From contig JAJRSY010000078.1 in NCBI GenBank assembly GCA_024278565.1, positions 1-8,050 of the forward strand: 8,050 bases of DNA, given 5' to 3'. Source of the DNA: Bacteroidota bacterium (GTDB taxonomy: Bacteria; Bacteroidota; Bacteroidia; Flavobacteriales; Flavobacteriaceae). Under the pieces are notes generated by a model, which made no database searches, had not been told where the DNA came from, and saw only the letters and a list, made by a program, of their open reading frames with translations. Below are positions 1-5,108 of the stretch, piece after piece (within the stretch, counting starts at the first letter, position 1; each line of letters begins with the position of its first letter). The position numbers and the translations under genes are program-made.

Positions 1-132
1 AGCGTAGCCTTTACCTTCTTTTTTCTTAATATTTATAAAAGTAGGGCTCACACTTAAAAGCACCGCCTCTAAAATGGAGCATAGGAATGAGAAGAATATA
101 GAAATTAAAGCGTAAAAAATGAGCAGACCCAT
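1..132 (-). CDS. CNNM/DUF21-domain membrane protein (hemolysin/CorC family), N-terminus only
   Basis: An open frame of 44 codons runs from an ATG at 132 off the window edge at base 1, so only the N-terminus is visible. It starts MGLLIFYALISIFFSF, a strongly hydrophobic first membrane segment, and then reads SILEAVLLSVSP at about residues 19-30, followed by a basic stretch (INIKKKEGKGYA). The 'SxxEAxxLS' pattern after an N-terminal helix is typical of the CNNM (DUF21) transmembrane domain, found in the former 'hemolysin' proteins linked to Mg2+/divalent-cation transport. Family assignment is from this motif and remembered homologues; the CBS and CorC-HlyC domains that would confirm it lie outside the window. 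The start codon is 36 bp downstream of the serine hydrolase stop, on the same strand, so co-transcription is possible. No Shine-Dalgarno site is visible, as is usual in Bacteroidetes. Confidence 0.75.
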   Translation of the reverse strand, partial: MGLLIFYALISIFFSFLCSILEAVLLSVSPTFINIKKKEGKGYA

Positions 133-168
133 GTCATCGGTTTATGATACGAATGTACTAAGAAAATG

Positions 169-1503
169 TTAATCAGTATCAGCTTTGGCAGCTTGGTAAA
201 AAACAGAATGAAGTGCCGTTCTGATATTGAAGCGATAGAGGTTCCTGCGGTTTCGCGAAGGGTACACCCGATTGGAAAGAAAAATAAATACCAATTGATT
301 TTTGGGATCGGCCCAAACAAACGTACCCGTAAAACCGGCATGCCCAAAACTATCAGGACTCACTTCAGGTGCAGGGTAAGATTCTGCTAGGCTTAGTTTG
401 GCATTGTTCAGTTTGGGTTTGTCAAAACCCAACCCCCTTCGGTTTTCGTTATTGGGGTATTGTACTTTAGTAAATTCTTTCAGCGTGGCTTCTGAAATAT
501 ATCTTTTGCCGCCGTAAGTGCCATTCTGCATATACATCTGCATGATTTTTGCCATATCGGTTGCTGTGGCAAAGAGGCCGGCATTACCTGAAATACCACC
601 CAATAGCGAGGCATTTTCATCGTGTACCCAACCTTGGGTCAAGGTATGGCGAAAGAGGGTGTCTTGTTCGGTCGGTACAATATTGTTGGGGTAGTTCTTC
701 AATTTTGGCCGAAAACCCAATGTAGTTGCGCCCAGGGTTTTATAGAAATTTTGGGTTAAATAATTCTCATACGGTAGTCCTGTCAATTGTTCTATAAGTT
801 CTGGGAAGATCAGAAATGGAAGTCCCGAATACTTGTATTTTTTTTCGCCCGAAACCTCCGATTTGTTTATGAATCGGTACATTTTGCGATTGAAAGTGTT
901 TTTTACGAACAGGCCGTCGTAGGCTTGATTCTCGAATCGGGGTTTTGACTTTCGTTTTATATATCGTTTTTTGAGGGTGCCGTTTTTCTTGATTACGGTA
1001 TTTAGAAAAACGATATAAGGAGTCAAACCTGCTTGGTGTGCCAGAATTTCACGTAGGGTAAGGTCTTTTTTGTCTTTTATTTTGCGCCAAGGCTTCCAAT
1101 AATTACTAAAAGGAACATCTAATTTCAATTTTCCTTCATCCACTAATTTCATAAGGGCGGGCAGGGGTCCCGTGATTTTTGTCACCGATGCCATATCGTA
1201 GATGTCATTCAATGAAACCTCTTGAATACTGTCATAGGTATGAAACCCATAGGCGTTGTGAAAGATGATTTTCGCATTTTTTGCGACCAAAATCTGCGCC
1301 CCCGGAAAGGCTTTGTTTTGAATGGCATGGGCCATTATCGAATCTACTTTGATATGTACATTGGCTGAATCAAGGTCAACCTCTGAAGGGTTTGCATAAG
1401 ATAGCACATTGTCTATCTCAAAAGATAATTGCACAGCCACATCTTCTTGGGCGTTTGTACGACATAAAAATAGACCGATAAGTATAAAAAGTATATTTTT
1501 CAT
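169..1503 (-). CDS. Secreted serine hydrolase, beta-lactamase/penicillin-binding-protein fold (class C-like)
   Basis: This 444-residue protein carries an N-terminal signal peptide (MKNILFILIGLFLCRTNA, probable cleavage before Q19), so it should act in the periplasm or outside the cell. The catalytic motifs of the beta-lactamase/DD-peptidase fold are visible: SxxK as SVTK (S106 nucleophile, K109), the Tyr motif as YSG (Y225), and a KTG-box equivalent as HAGFTG (388-393). 'GGISGNAGLFATATDMAKIM' (302-321) is a common signature of class C-like serine hydrolases and esterases. A Lys/Arg-rich insertion lies at about 171-190. The family includes beta-lactamases, DD-carboxypeptidases, esterases and amidohydrolases, and the substrate cannot be read from sequence. 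Similar domains also occur fused to GH3 N-acetylglucosaminidases in Bacteroidetes; here it stands alone. It follows hemB by 112 bp and has no evident link to haem synthesis. The first Met is chosen because the signal peptide follows directly. Confidence 0.88.
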   Translation of the reverse strand: MKNILFILIGLFLCRTNAQEDVAVQLSFEIDNVLSYANPSEVDLDSANVHIKVDSIMAHAIQNKAFPGAQILVAKNAKIIFHNAYGFHTYDSIQEVSLNDIYDMASVTKITGPLPALMKLVDEGKLKLDVPFSNYWKPWRKIKDKKDLTLREILAHQAGLTPYIVFLNTVIKKNGTLKKRYIKRKSKPRFENQAYDGLFVKNTFNRKMYRFINKSEVSGEKKYKYSGLPFLIFPELIEQLTGLPYENYLTQNFYKTLGATTLGFRPKLKNYPNNIVPTEQDTLFRHTLTQGWVHDENASLLGGISGNAGLFATATDMAKIMQMYMQNGTYGGKRYISEATLKEFTKVQYPNNENRRGLGFDKPKLNNAKLSLAESYPAPEVSPDSFGHAGFTGTFVWADPKNQLVFIFLSNRVYPSRNRRNLYRFNIRTALHSVFYQAAKADTD

Positions 1504-1588
1504 TTAAGCTGTTATTCCTGTCAATTTAAGGAGTATACAAACTAGAAAGCGAAACCATTGAATTGATTATTCCATCCGAGTAAGGGTT

Positions 1589-1618
1589 CTCCCCCTTTGG
1601 GGGAGTTAGAGGGGGCTA
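1589..1618. repeat. C/G-rich short palindrome at the hemB stop codon (likely dispersed repeat)
   Basis: CTCCCCC (1589-1595) and GGGGGAG (1599-1605) form a perfect 7-bp stem with a TTT loop. A further run AGAGGGGGC follows at 1608-1616 and abuts the hemB stop (TAG read from 1618 to 1616). I recall this pattern on the hemB strand (CCCCCTCTAACTCCCCC AAA GGGGGAG) as a frequent intergenic repeat in flavobacterial genomes, but cannot search for it here. No T-tract follows the stem on either strand, so it does not look like a standard intrinsic terminator, although it could still protect or terminate the hemB transcript. Confidence 0.5.
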
Positions 1619-2602
1619 CATCAATTTCACAGCATCTTTCGCAAAGTAACTAGCAATAATATTCGCCCCCGCTCTTTTGATGGCAATCAGTTGCTCCATC
1701 ATTACAGCATCGTGATCGAGCCATCCTTTTTCAGCTGCGGCCTTTAGCATGGCATACTCCCCTGAAACTTGATAGACGGCTATGGGCACATCTACTTCGT
1801 TTTTGATCTCACGAACGATATCCAAATAAGCAAGTCCGGGTTTTACCATTACAATATCTGCGCCTTCCTCGATATCCATTTGGGTTTCCCGTATGGCCTC
1901 GAACCTGTTGGCAAAATCCATTTGGTAGGTTTTTTTGTCCTTGGGTACGTCTTTTTGGTTTACGGGAGCAGAATCAAGGGCATCTCTGAACGGGCCATAG
2001 AATGCACTAGCATATTTGGCACTATAGCTCATGATGCCGGTATTGATAAAACCTTCGTCTTCCAAGGCTTCCCGTATGGTCAGTATACGGCCATCCATCA
2101 TATCGCTCGGTGCTACAAAATCAGCGCCTGCCTTGGCGTGACTGATACTCATTTCACTTAAAAACTCAGATGTCTCATCGTTCAGTATTTGTCCGTTTTC
2201 TACTATGCCATCATGCCCATAGGAAGAATAGGGGTCCATGGCCACATCGGTCATGACCAACATATCAGGACACGCATTTTTTACCGTTTTAATGGCACGT
2301 TGCATGAGTCCGTTCGCATTGAGGGCTTCTGTGCCCTTATTGTCTTTTAGGTTATCGGGTACTTTTACGAAAAGAAGCACGGCACAAAGACCCATTTTCC
2401 AAAGTTCTTTGACCTCTTTTTCTAAATTATCGAGACTCAGTCGATACTGATCGGGCATAGAGGCGATCTCTTCTTTGATCCCTTTGCCCTCGACCACAAA
2501 AAGAGGTGTTAAAAAATCATCAGGGCTGATTGTGGTTTCACGAACCAAGCGTCGGATCGATTCAGTGGCTCGTAGTCTTCTATTTCTTATGAGTGGGTAC
2601 AT
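1616..2602 (-). CDS. hemB: Porphobilinogen synthase (5-aminolevulinate dehydratase)
   Basis: HemB condenses two molecules of 5-aminolevulinate into porphobilinogen in the cytoplasm. The 328-residue length is normal for the family. Both Schiff-base lysines are visible: K196 in SYSAKYASAFYGPF and K254 in DIVMVKPG. The metal-site segment reads TDVAMDPYSSYGHDG (118-132): the three cysteines that bind catalytic zinc in the human and yeast enzymes are replaced by Ala121, Asp123 and Asp131, the pattern of the zinc-independent, Mg2+-responsive class as in Pseudomonas. The start MYPLIRNRRLR is the usual flavobacterial N-terminus. The gene is the last hem gene in the block. It is separated from the preceding lipoprotein gene by 240 bp that are mostly filled by a MITE-like element, so it may need its own promoter; AT-rich sequence at 2603-2638 includes TAACTTTA on the minus strand, a weak match to the Bacteroidetes -7 box TAnnTTTG. 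Confidence 0.97.
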   Translation of the reverse strand: MYPLIRNRRLRATESIRRLVRETTISPDDFLTPLFVVEGKGIKEEIASMPDQYRLSLDNLEKEVKELWKMGLCAVLLFVKVPDNLKDNKGTEALNANGLMQRAIKTVKNACPDMLVMTDVAMDPYSSYGHDGIVENGQILNDETSEFLSEMSISHAKAGADFVAPSDMMDGRILTIREALEDEGFINTGIMSYSAKYASAFYGPFRDALDSAPVNQKDVPKDKKTYQMDFANRFEAIRETQMDIEEGADIVMVKPGLAYLDIVREIKNEVDVPIAVYQVSGEYAMLKAAAEKGWLDHDAVMMEQLIAIKRAGANIIASYFAKDAVKLM

Positions 2603-2638
2603 GAATGAATTTATGGTTAAAGTTAGTTAATATCACTA

Positions 2639-2660
2639 ATATACTCATCACACATGAAAA
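2639..2660. repeat. Left terminal inverted repeat (22 bp) of the MITE-like element
   Basis: Exact reverse complement of 2816-2837. Similarity continues imperfectly inward (AATCGGATAATTT against CCCGAATTTTT on the other end), suggesting a longer, partly decayed repeat. Confidence 0.85.
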
Positions 2661-2684
2661 ATCGGATAATTTAGGATGGGTATT

Positions 2685-2699
2685 CTTGTTTCTAACAAG
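2685..2699. repeat. Small hairpin inside the MITE-like element
   Basis: CTTGTT and AACAAG form a 6-bp stem with a TCT loop. It is the first of four hairpins between the terminal repeats. Confidence 0.5.
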
Positions 2700-2718
2700 G
2701 CTAAATTTATAAGCATAG

Positions 2719-2730
2719 CCGTAGCTACGG
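2719..2730. repeat. Perfect 12-bp palindrome inside the MITE-like element
   Basis: CCGTAGCTACGG is its own reverse complement. It lies immediately left of the next hairpin, sharing base 2730. Confidence 0.6.
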
Positions 2731-2755
2731 TTAATCCCGAATTCTCGGGATTAAC
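2730..2755. repeat. Hairpin with 11-bp perfect arms inside the MITE-like element
   Basis: GTTAATCCCGA (2730-2740) pairs with TCGGGATTAAC (2745-2755) around an ATTC loop. The segment CCCGAATT (2736-2743) could alternatively pair with AATTCGGG at 2808-2815, giving a competing fold. Confidence 0.65.
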
Positions 2756-2779
2756 GCAGTTAGGAGCAAAAAAAGACAC

Positions 2780-2806
2780 TTACCTGCCTGCCGGACAGGC
2801 AGGTAA
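2780..2806. repeat. GC-rich hairpin with 11-bp perfect arms (CCTGCCTG-type repeat)
   Basis: TTACCTGCCTG (2780-2790) pairs with CAGGCAGGTAA (2796-2806) around CCGGA. This CCTGCCTGCCGG...CAGGCAGG type of palindrome is one I recall as widely dispersed between genes in Flavobacteriaceae; that recollection is not verified here. It may be an independent repeat nested in the larger element. Confidence 0.65.
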
Positions 2807-2842
2807 AAATTCGGGTTTTCATGTGTGATGAGTATATGCAAT

Positions 2843-3463
2843 CTATCTGTTGCCATCGGTTTCCTTGGCACAACGGATCACGTCAATTAAATCTTCGTCC
2901 AGGCCGTGTGCTCTCCATAATTTGATATCCTTTTTAAGTTTTTGGGCGTTTTGATCGGTGTCGATATATTTTCGAATCGATTTTAGTAGGGGGTCATCAA
3001 ACCCATCGATTTTTAGAACTGAATTCTTGCCCGGTATGGTATAATTACCCTCATAATCGTAGCAAAAGACAAGTACTTGATCGCCTGGTCGAACTCCTAC
3101 GCCATCAAAACAATCAGACGTAAAATACTTTTGATTTGCATAATTGTTAGATCCTAAATTTTTTATCTTGAAGATTTTCTCAATACTGATAAACCCTTTT
3201 TGGGGCGTATATAGAGGCCCGGCATCATCTGTAGGTTCAAGTAGGTCAGTTACGGTGCCGACAAAAACAAATGACAATTCATCGCCACAACTCCCGATAA
3301 AAGGACCCGACTGTGACCACCAATAGGTATAACCTACATTTAGGGTGTCTTGCGTGAACTCAATTTCGATATCGCTTTTCGCTTTCTTCCCAATTTCACA
3401 GGAGCCTGTCAAGAGTAATAGACATACAATCGAAACAATATTGATGGTGGATTTTAGATCCAT
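2843..3463 (-). CDS. Putative lipoprotein of unknown function (possible NTR/TIMP-like fold)
   Basis: I do not recognise a named family for this 206-residue protein. The N-terminus (MDLKSTINIVSIVCLLLLTGSC) is a lipoprotein-type signal peptide with probable lipidation at C22, in the looser lipobox style of Bacteroidetes, so it should be membrane-anchored and face the periplasm or cell surface. The mature part has C59, C118, C134 and C198. The layout CGDELSFVFVGTVTD (59-73), FISIEKIFKI (91-100), a Thr-Ser-x-Cys around 115-118, then GDQVLVFCYDY (128-138) resembles the beta-barrel core of NTR/TIMP-like domains ('FVGxV... V..vaKG... C... G..yLVF'); this is a weak, inference-level suggestion. A charged helical tail follows (161-206). 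Its ATG overlaps the hemF stop by 10 bp (3454-3463), which suggests translational coupling to hemF although no haem-related role is evident. The start is supported by the signal peptide. Confidence 0.75.
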   Translation of the reverse strand: MDLKSTINIVSIVCLLLLTGSCEIGKKAKSDIEIEFTQDTLNVGYTYWWSQSGPFIGSCGDELSFVFVGTVTDLLEPTDDAGPLYTPQKGFISIEKIFKIKNLGSNNYANQKYFTSDCFDGVGVRPGDQVLVFCYDYEGNYTIPGKNSVLKIDGFDDPLLKSIRKYIDTDQNAQKLKKDIKLWRAHGLDEDLIDVIRCAKETDGNR

Positions 3464-4356
3464 TCTTTGGGTTTTTTAAGAACCTTGAGCAACCTTTCCT
3501 CTTCGCTTCCCTTTTCAGGATGGTGGTCGTACCGCCATTGAACATGGGGTGGAAGGCTCATCAGAATGCTCTCGATACGCCCGTTGGTTCGCAGACCGAA
3601 CAAAGTACCTTTGTCATGCACTAGGTTGAATTCTACATAACGACCTCGACGAATTTCTTGCCAATCCGTTTGTTTATTGGTGTATGCAAGGTTTTTTCTT
3701 TTTGCAACAATCGGTATATAAGCTTGGAGGAAACTATTTCCCACCTCGGTCACAAAATCGTACCAATCGCTCATGGCCATAGTTTCGGTTTTTTTACAAT
3801 AGTCGAAAAAGAGTCCGCCTACACCTCGAGCTTCATTTCTATGGGTGTTCCAGAAATAATCATCACATTTTTTTTTGTAGGTAGGGTAAAACTCTGGGCT
3901 ATGGGCATCACAGGTCTTTTTACAGACCGAATGAAAATGTACGGCATCTTCATTAAAAAGGTAATAAGGAGTTAGATCTTGTCCGCCCCCAAACCACTGA
4001 TCTACCATGTTTCCCTTTTTGTCATACATCTCAAAATACCGCCAATTGGCGTGGACCGTAGGTACCATCGGGTTTTTAGAGTGCAGTACCAAACTCAGTC
4101 CGCAGGCAAAAAAATTGGCATCTTCCACGCCAAAATAGGTTTGCATACTTTTAGGAAGCTCTCCGTGAACTTTTGATATGTTTACACCGCCTTTTTCAAA
4201 GATATTACCGTTTTCTATTACCCGAGTACGGCCACCACCACCTTCTGGGCGTTTCCAAATATCTTCTTTGAAAGTGGCTTTTTCATCTATTTCTTCCAAT
4301 TTCGATGTAATGGTGTTTTGAAGATTTTGGATGTAGTTGTAGAATCTGTCTTTCAG
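3454..4356 (-). other. hemF: HemF catalytic domain region of the chimeric ORF (residues 222-521)
   Basis: This is the part corresponding to a normal stand-alone flavobacterial HemF of about 300 residues. Homologues as I remember them begin M-K-D-(K/R)-F-Y-x-Y-I-Q-N-L-Q; here the matching sequence is LKDRFYNYIQNLQ with Leu222 encoded by CTG (4356-4354), so the ancestral ATG appears to have become CTG. There is no in-frame ATG or GTG between Met169 and Met292; a TTG at Leu215 (4377-4375) and this CTG are the only near-start candidates I see close to the domain. Nothing in the domain itself looks damaged: no stops, no gaps and all signature residues are present. Confidence 0.8.
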
Positions 4357-5019
4357 GTGCTCAGGTTTGTTTGTCAACGGTTTAGTAAAATCTGAATGAT
4401 CTTCATGACTTGCAAGATTTTCAGCATCTAGACCTGCAAGGTTTTCAAAACCTTGTAGGTCTATATCTACGTCTCCCCCCAAATTCCCCAAATTCTTTCT
4501 ATGCACGTAAGTCATATTTTCCATGTCCCCAAAAAGGGCCACCACCTCTTCTTTTTCAATTTTTAGGGGGTTTGTTTTTCTTTCGGTCAGAAAATCGGGA
4601 TAGGAAGAAAATGTAAAATCCTGAAAATCATTGGAAGCCCCGTGATTTTCAGGATTGGTATGTATATAAACTATTAAATTTCTTAAGTATGTTTCATCTT
4701 TGATTCTAATGCGTTTAAAGTGCTTTTCAAATAAACTTCCCGTTCTCTTGAACCGATTGTTATATGCCTTGGCATAAGCATTAAAAAGATTGGAAAACGC
4801 TTGGGTAGCCCTTTTTTCATCGGTTGTGATACGTACTGCGATATGATAATGGTTATCCATAAGGCAATAGGCCAATATCGCAATTTTACCAGAAAAATAT
4901 TTATTTGCCAGTTTTAGAAAATAGCGTTTGTTCTCATCATTTTTAAAAATCGCCCCGCTGTTAATACCTCTATTATAAATGTGGTAGCAATGATCTTTTT
5001 CAAGTTTTTCCAATTTCAT
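3454..5019 (-). CDS. hemF: RAYT transposase-HemF chimeric ORF (REP-associated tyrosine transposase fused to oxygen-dependent coproporphyrinogen III oxidase)
   Basis: One uninterrupted 521-codon frame holds two unrelated proteins. Residues 1 to about 176 are a REP-associated tyrosine transposase (Y1_Tnp/IS200-like): MDNHYHIAV (54-62) carries the HUH pair H57/H59, GSLFEKHFKRI (94-104) is a RAYT motif, and VYIHTNPENHG (117-127) holds the likely nucleophile Y118. Residues 177-221 are a bridge partly encoded by a REP palindrome (187-197). Residues about 222-521 are a full-length HemF, which converts coproporphyrinogen III to protoporphyrinogen IX using O2. HemF features include PTVHANWRYFE with H323, FGGGQDLTPYY, and the family signature KKKCDDYFWNTHRNEARGVGGLFFD (382-406) in order, shown here only by position. 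The ORF starts 89 bp after hemE and ends overlapping the lipoprotein start. Whether cells make a fusion protein or initiate internally is unknown. The usual HemF is about 300 residues, and I know of no such fusion in the family. Confidence 0.88.
   Translation of the reverse strand: MKLEKLEKDHCYHIYNRGINSGAIFKNDENKRYFLKLANKYFSGKIAILAYCLMDNHYHIAVRITTDEKRATQAFSNLFNAYAKAYNNRFKRTGSLFEKHFKRIRIKDETYLRNLIVYIHTNPENHGASNDFQDFTFSSYPDFLTERKTNPLKIEKEEVVALFGDMENMTYVHRKNLGNLGGDVDIDLQGFENLAGLDAENLASHEDHSDFTKPLTNKPEHLKDRFYNYIQNLQNTITSKLEEIDEKATFKEDIWKRPEGGGGRTRVIENGNIFEKGGVNISKVHGELPKSMQTYFGVEDANFFACGLSLVLHSKNPMVPTVHANWRYFEMYDKKGNMVDQWFGGGQDLTPYYLFNEDAVHFHSVCKKTCDAHSPEFYPTYKKKCDDYFWNTHRNEARGVGGLFFDYCKKTETMAMSDWYDFVTEVGNSFLQAYIPIVAKRKNLAYTNKQTDWQEIRRGRYVEFNLVHDKGTLFGLRTNGRIESILMSLPPHVQWRYDHHPEKGSEEERLLKVLKKPKEWI
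4407..4423. repeat. Degenerate half-REP in tandem with the hemF-proximal REP
   Basis: GACTTGCAAGATTTTCA matches GACCTGCAAGGTTTTCA at 4431-4447 in 15 of 17 positions, exactly 24 bp away. Because the offset is a multiple of three, the two copies encode the peptide echo ENLAGLD / ENLASHE in the chimeric protein. Confidence 0.6.
4430..4462. repeat. REP palindrome, hemF-proximal copy, translated in frame
   Basis: Arms of 16 bp (4430-4445 and 4447-4462) surround a single central base, with one non-Watson-Crick pair (G4436 against T4456). The 33-bp sequence is the exact reverse complement of 5050-5082. On the minus strand it is read in frame as DLQGFENLAGL (residues 187-197 of the RAYT-HemF ORF), and its length of 11 codons keeps the frame open. 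Confidence 0.88.
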
Positions 5020-5049
5020 ATGAATAGAGTGTCATTTATTTTTCCCGTT

Positions 5050-5082
5050 AGACCTACAAGGTTTTGAAAACCTTGCAGGTCT
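5050..5082. repeat. REP palindrome, hemE-proximal copy, upstream of the RAYT
   Basis: Arms AGACCTACAAGGTTTT (5050-5065) and its near-complement (5067-5082) surround a central G; the only mismatch is A5056 against C5076. It lies in the 89-bp gap between the hemE stop and the RAYT start, 31 bp from the start codon. In the transcript it would form a stable hairpin right after hemE, which could protect the upstream mRNA or reduce expression of the downstream ORF. No T-tract follows, so it is not a typical terminator. Confidence 0.88.
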
Positions 5083-5108
5083 CGCCGACCTTGAGGTTTA
5101 CTTAAAAG

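Larger units (their letters stand above)
2639..2837. mobile_element. MITE-like 199-bp element with perfect 22-bp terminal inverted repeats
   Basis: The ends at 2639-2660 and 2816-2837 are exact reverse complements over 22 bp (left end begins ATATACTCATCACACATG). The interior has no credible ORF and carries four further hairpins or palindromes. The element fills nearly the whole gap between the lipoprotein stop (2843) and the hemB start (2602). The outermost bases read TATACTC...GAGTATA, compatible with insertion at TA with TA duplicated, as seen with Tc1/mariner/IS630-type elements, but the TA lies within the repeat so this is ambiguous. No transposase is present; a non-autonomous element is inferred from architecture alone. 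Read as RNA from the minus strand, the terminal stem would close a multibranched structure just upstream of hemB. Confidence 0.6.
4407..5099 (-). mobile_element. RAYT/REP insertion between hemE and hemF
   Basis: A RAYT gene (start 5019, domain ending near 4490) is bracketed by two inverted 33-bp REP palindromes at 4430-4462 and 5050-5082. Outside each REP lies a degraded half-copy: GACTTGCAAGATTTTCA at 4407-4423 (15 of 17 matches to the intact REP) and a weaker GACCTTGAGGTTT at 5087-5099. RAYTs are single-copy, domesticated relatives of IS200/IS605 transposases that process REP hairpins; finding the gene flanked by its REPs is the expected arrangement. The boundaries given are the outermost REP-like bases and are approximate. 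The insertion separates hemE from hemF, which are otherwise near neighbours in flavobacterial hem clusters as I recall them. Confidence 0.75.

Noticed and set aside
105..347. A minus-strand 80-codon frame at the 3' end of the serine hydrolase and running into the CNNM start
   Set aside because: It is out of frame with both recognisable proteins that it overlaps, and both of those have clear family motifs.
1504..1588. Promoter of the serine hydrolase (CTAGTTTG on the minus strand near 1539-1546)
   Set aside because: The spacing inside the -7 box is one base short of the Bacteroidetes TAnnTTTG consensus and I find no convincing -33 element at the right distance.
2816..2837. Terminator of the lipoprotein gene
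   Set aside because: The stem-forming partner lies 155 bp away and matches over 22 bp exactly; this is a terminal inverted repeat rather than a compact terminator hairpin.
2843..3463. The small ORF after hemF as an acetyltransferase or another hem-pathway gene
   Set aside because: It has a lipoprotein signal peptide and no GNAT or haem-enzyme motif.
4683..4883. A second minus-strand frame (66 codons) inside the RAYT region, which might hint at a frameshifted transposase
   Set aside because: The main frame already contains the contiguous HUH and Tyr motifs with no gap, so the alternative frame is a shadow and not a displaced domain.
5050..5082. Rho-independent terminator between hemE and the RAYT-hemF ORF
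   Set aside because: The hairpin is strong but no T-tract follows it on the transcribed strand, and the same sequence occurs inverted inside a coding region, so REP is the better reading.
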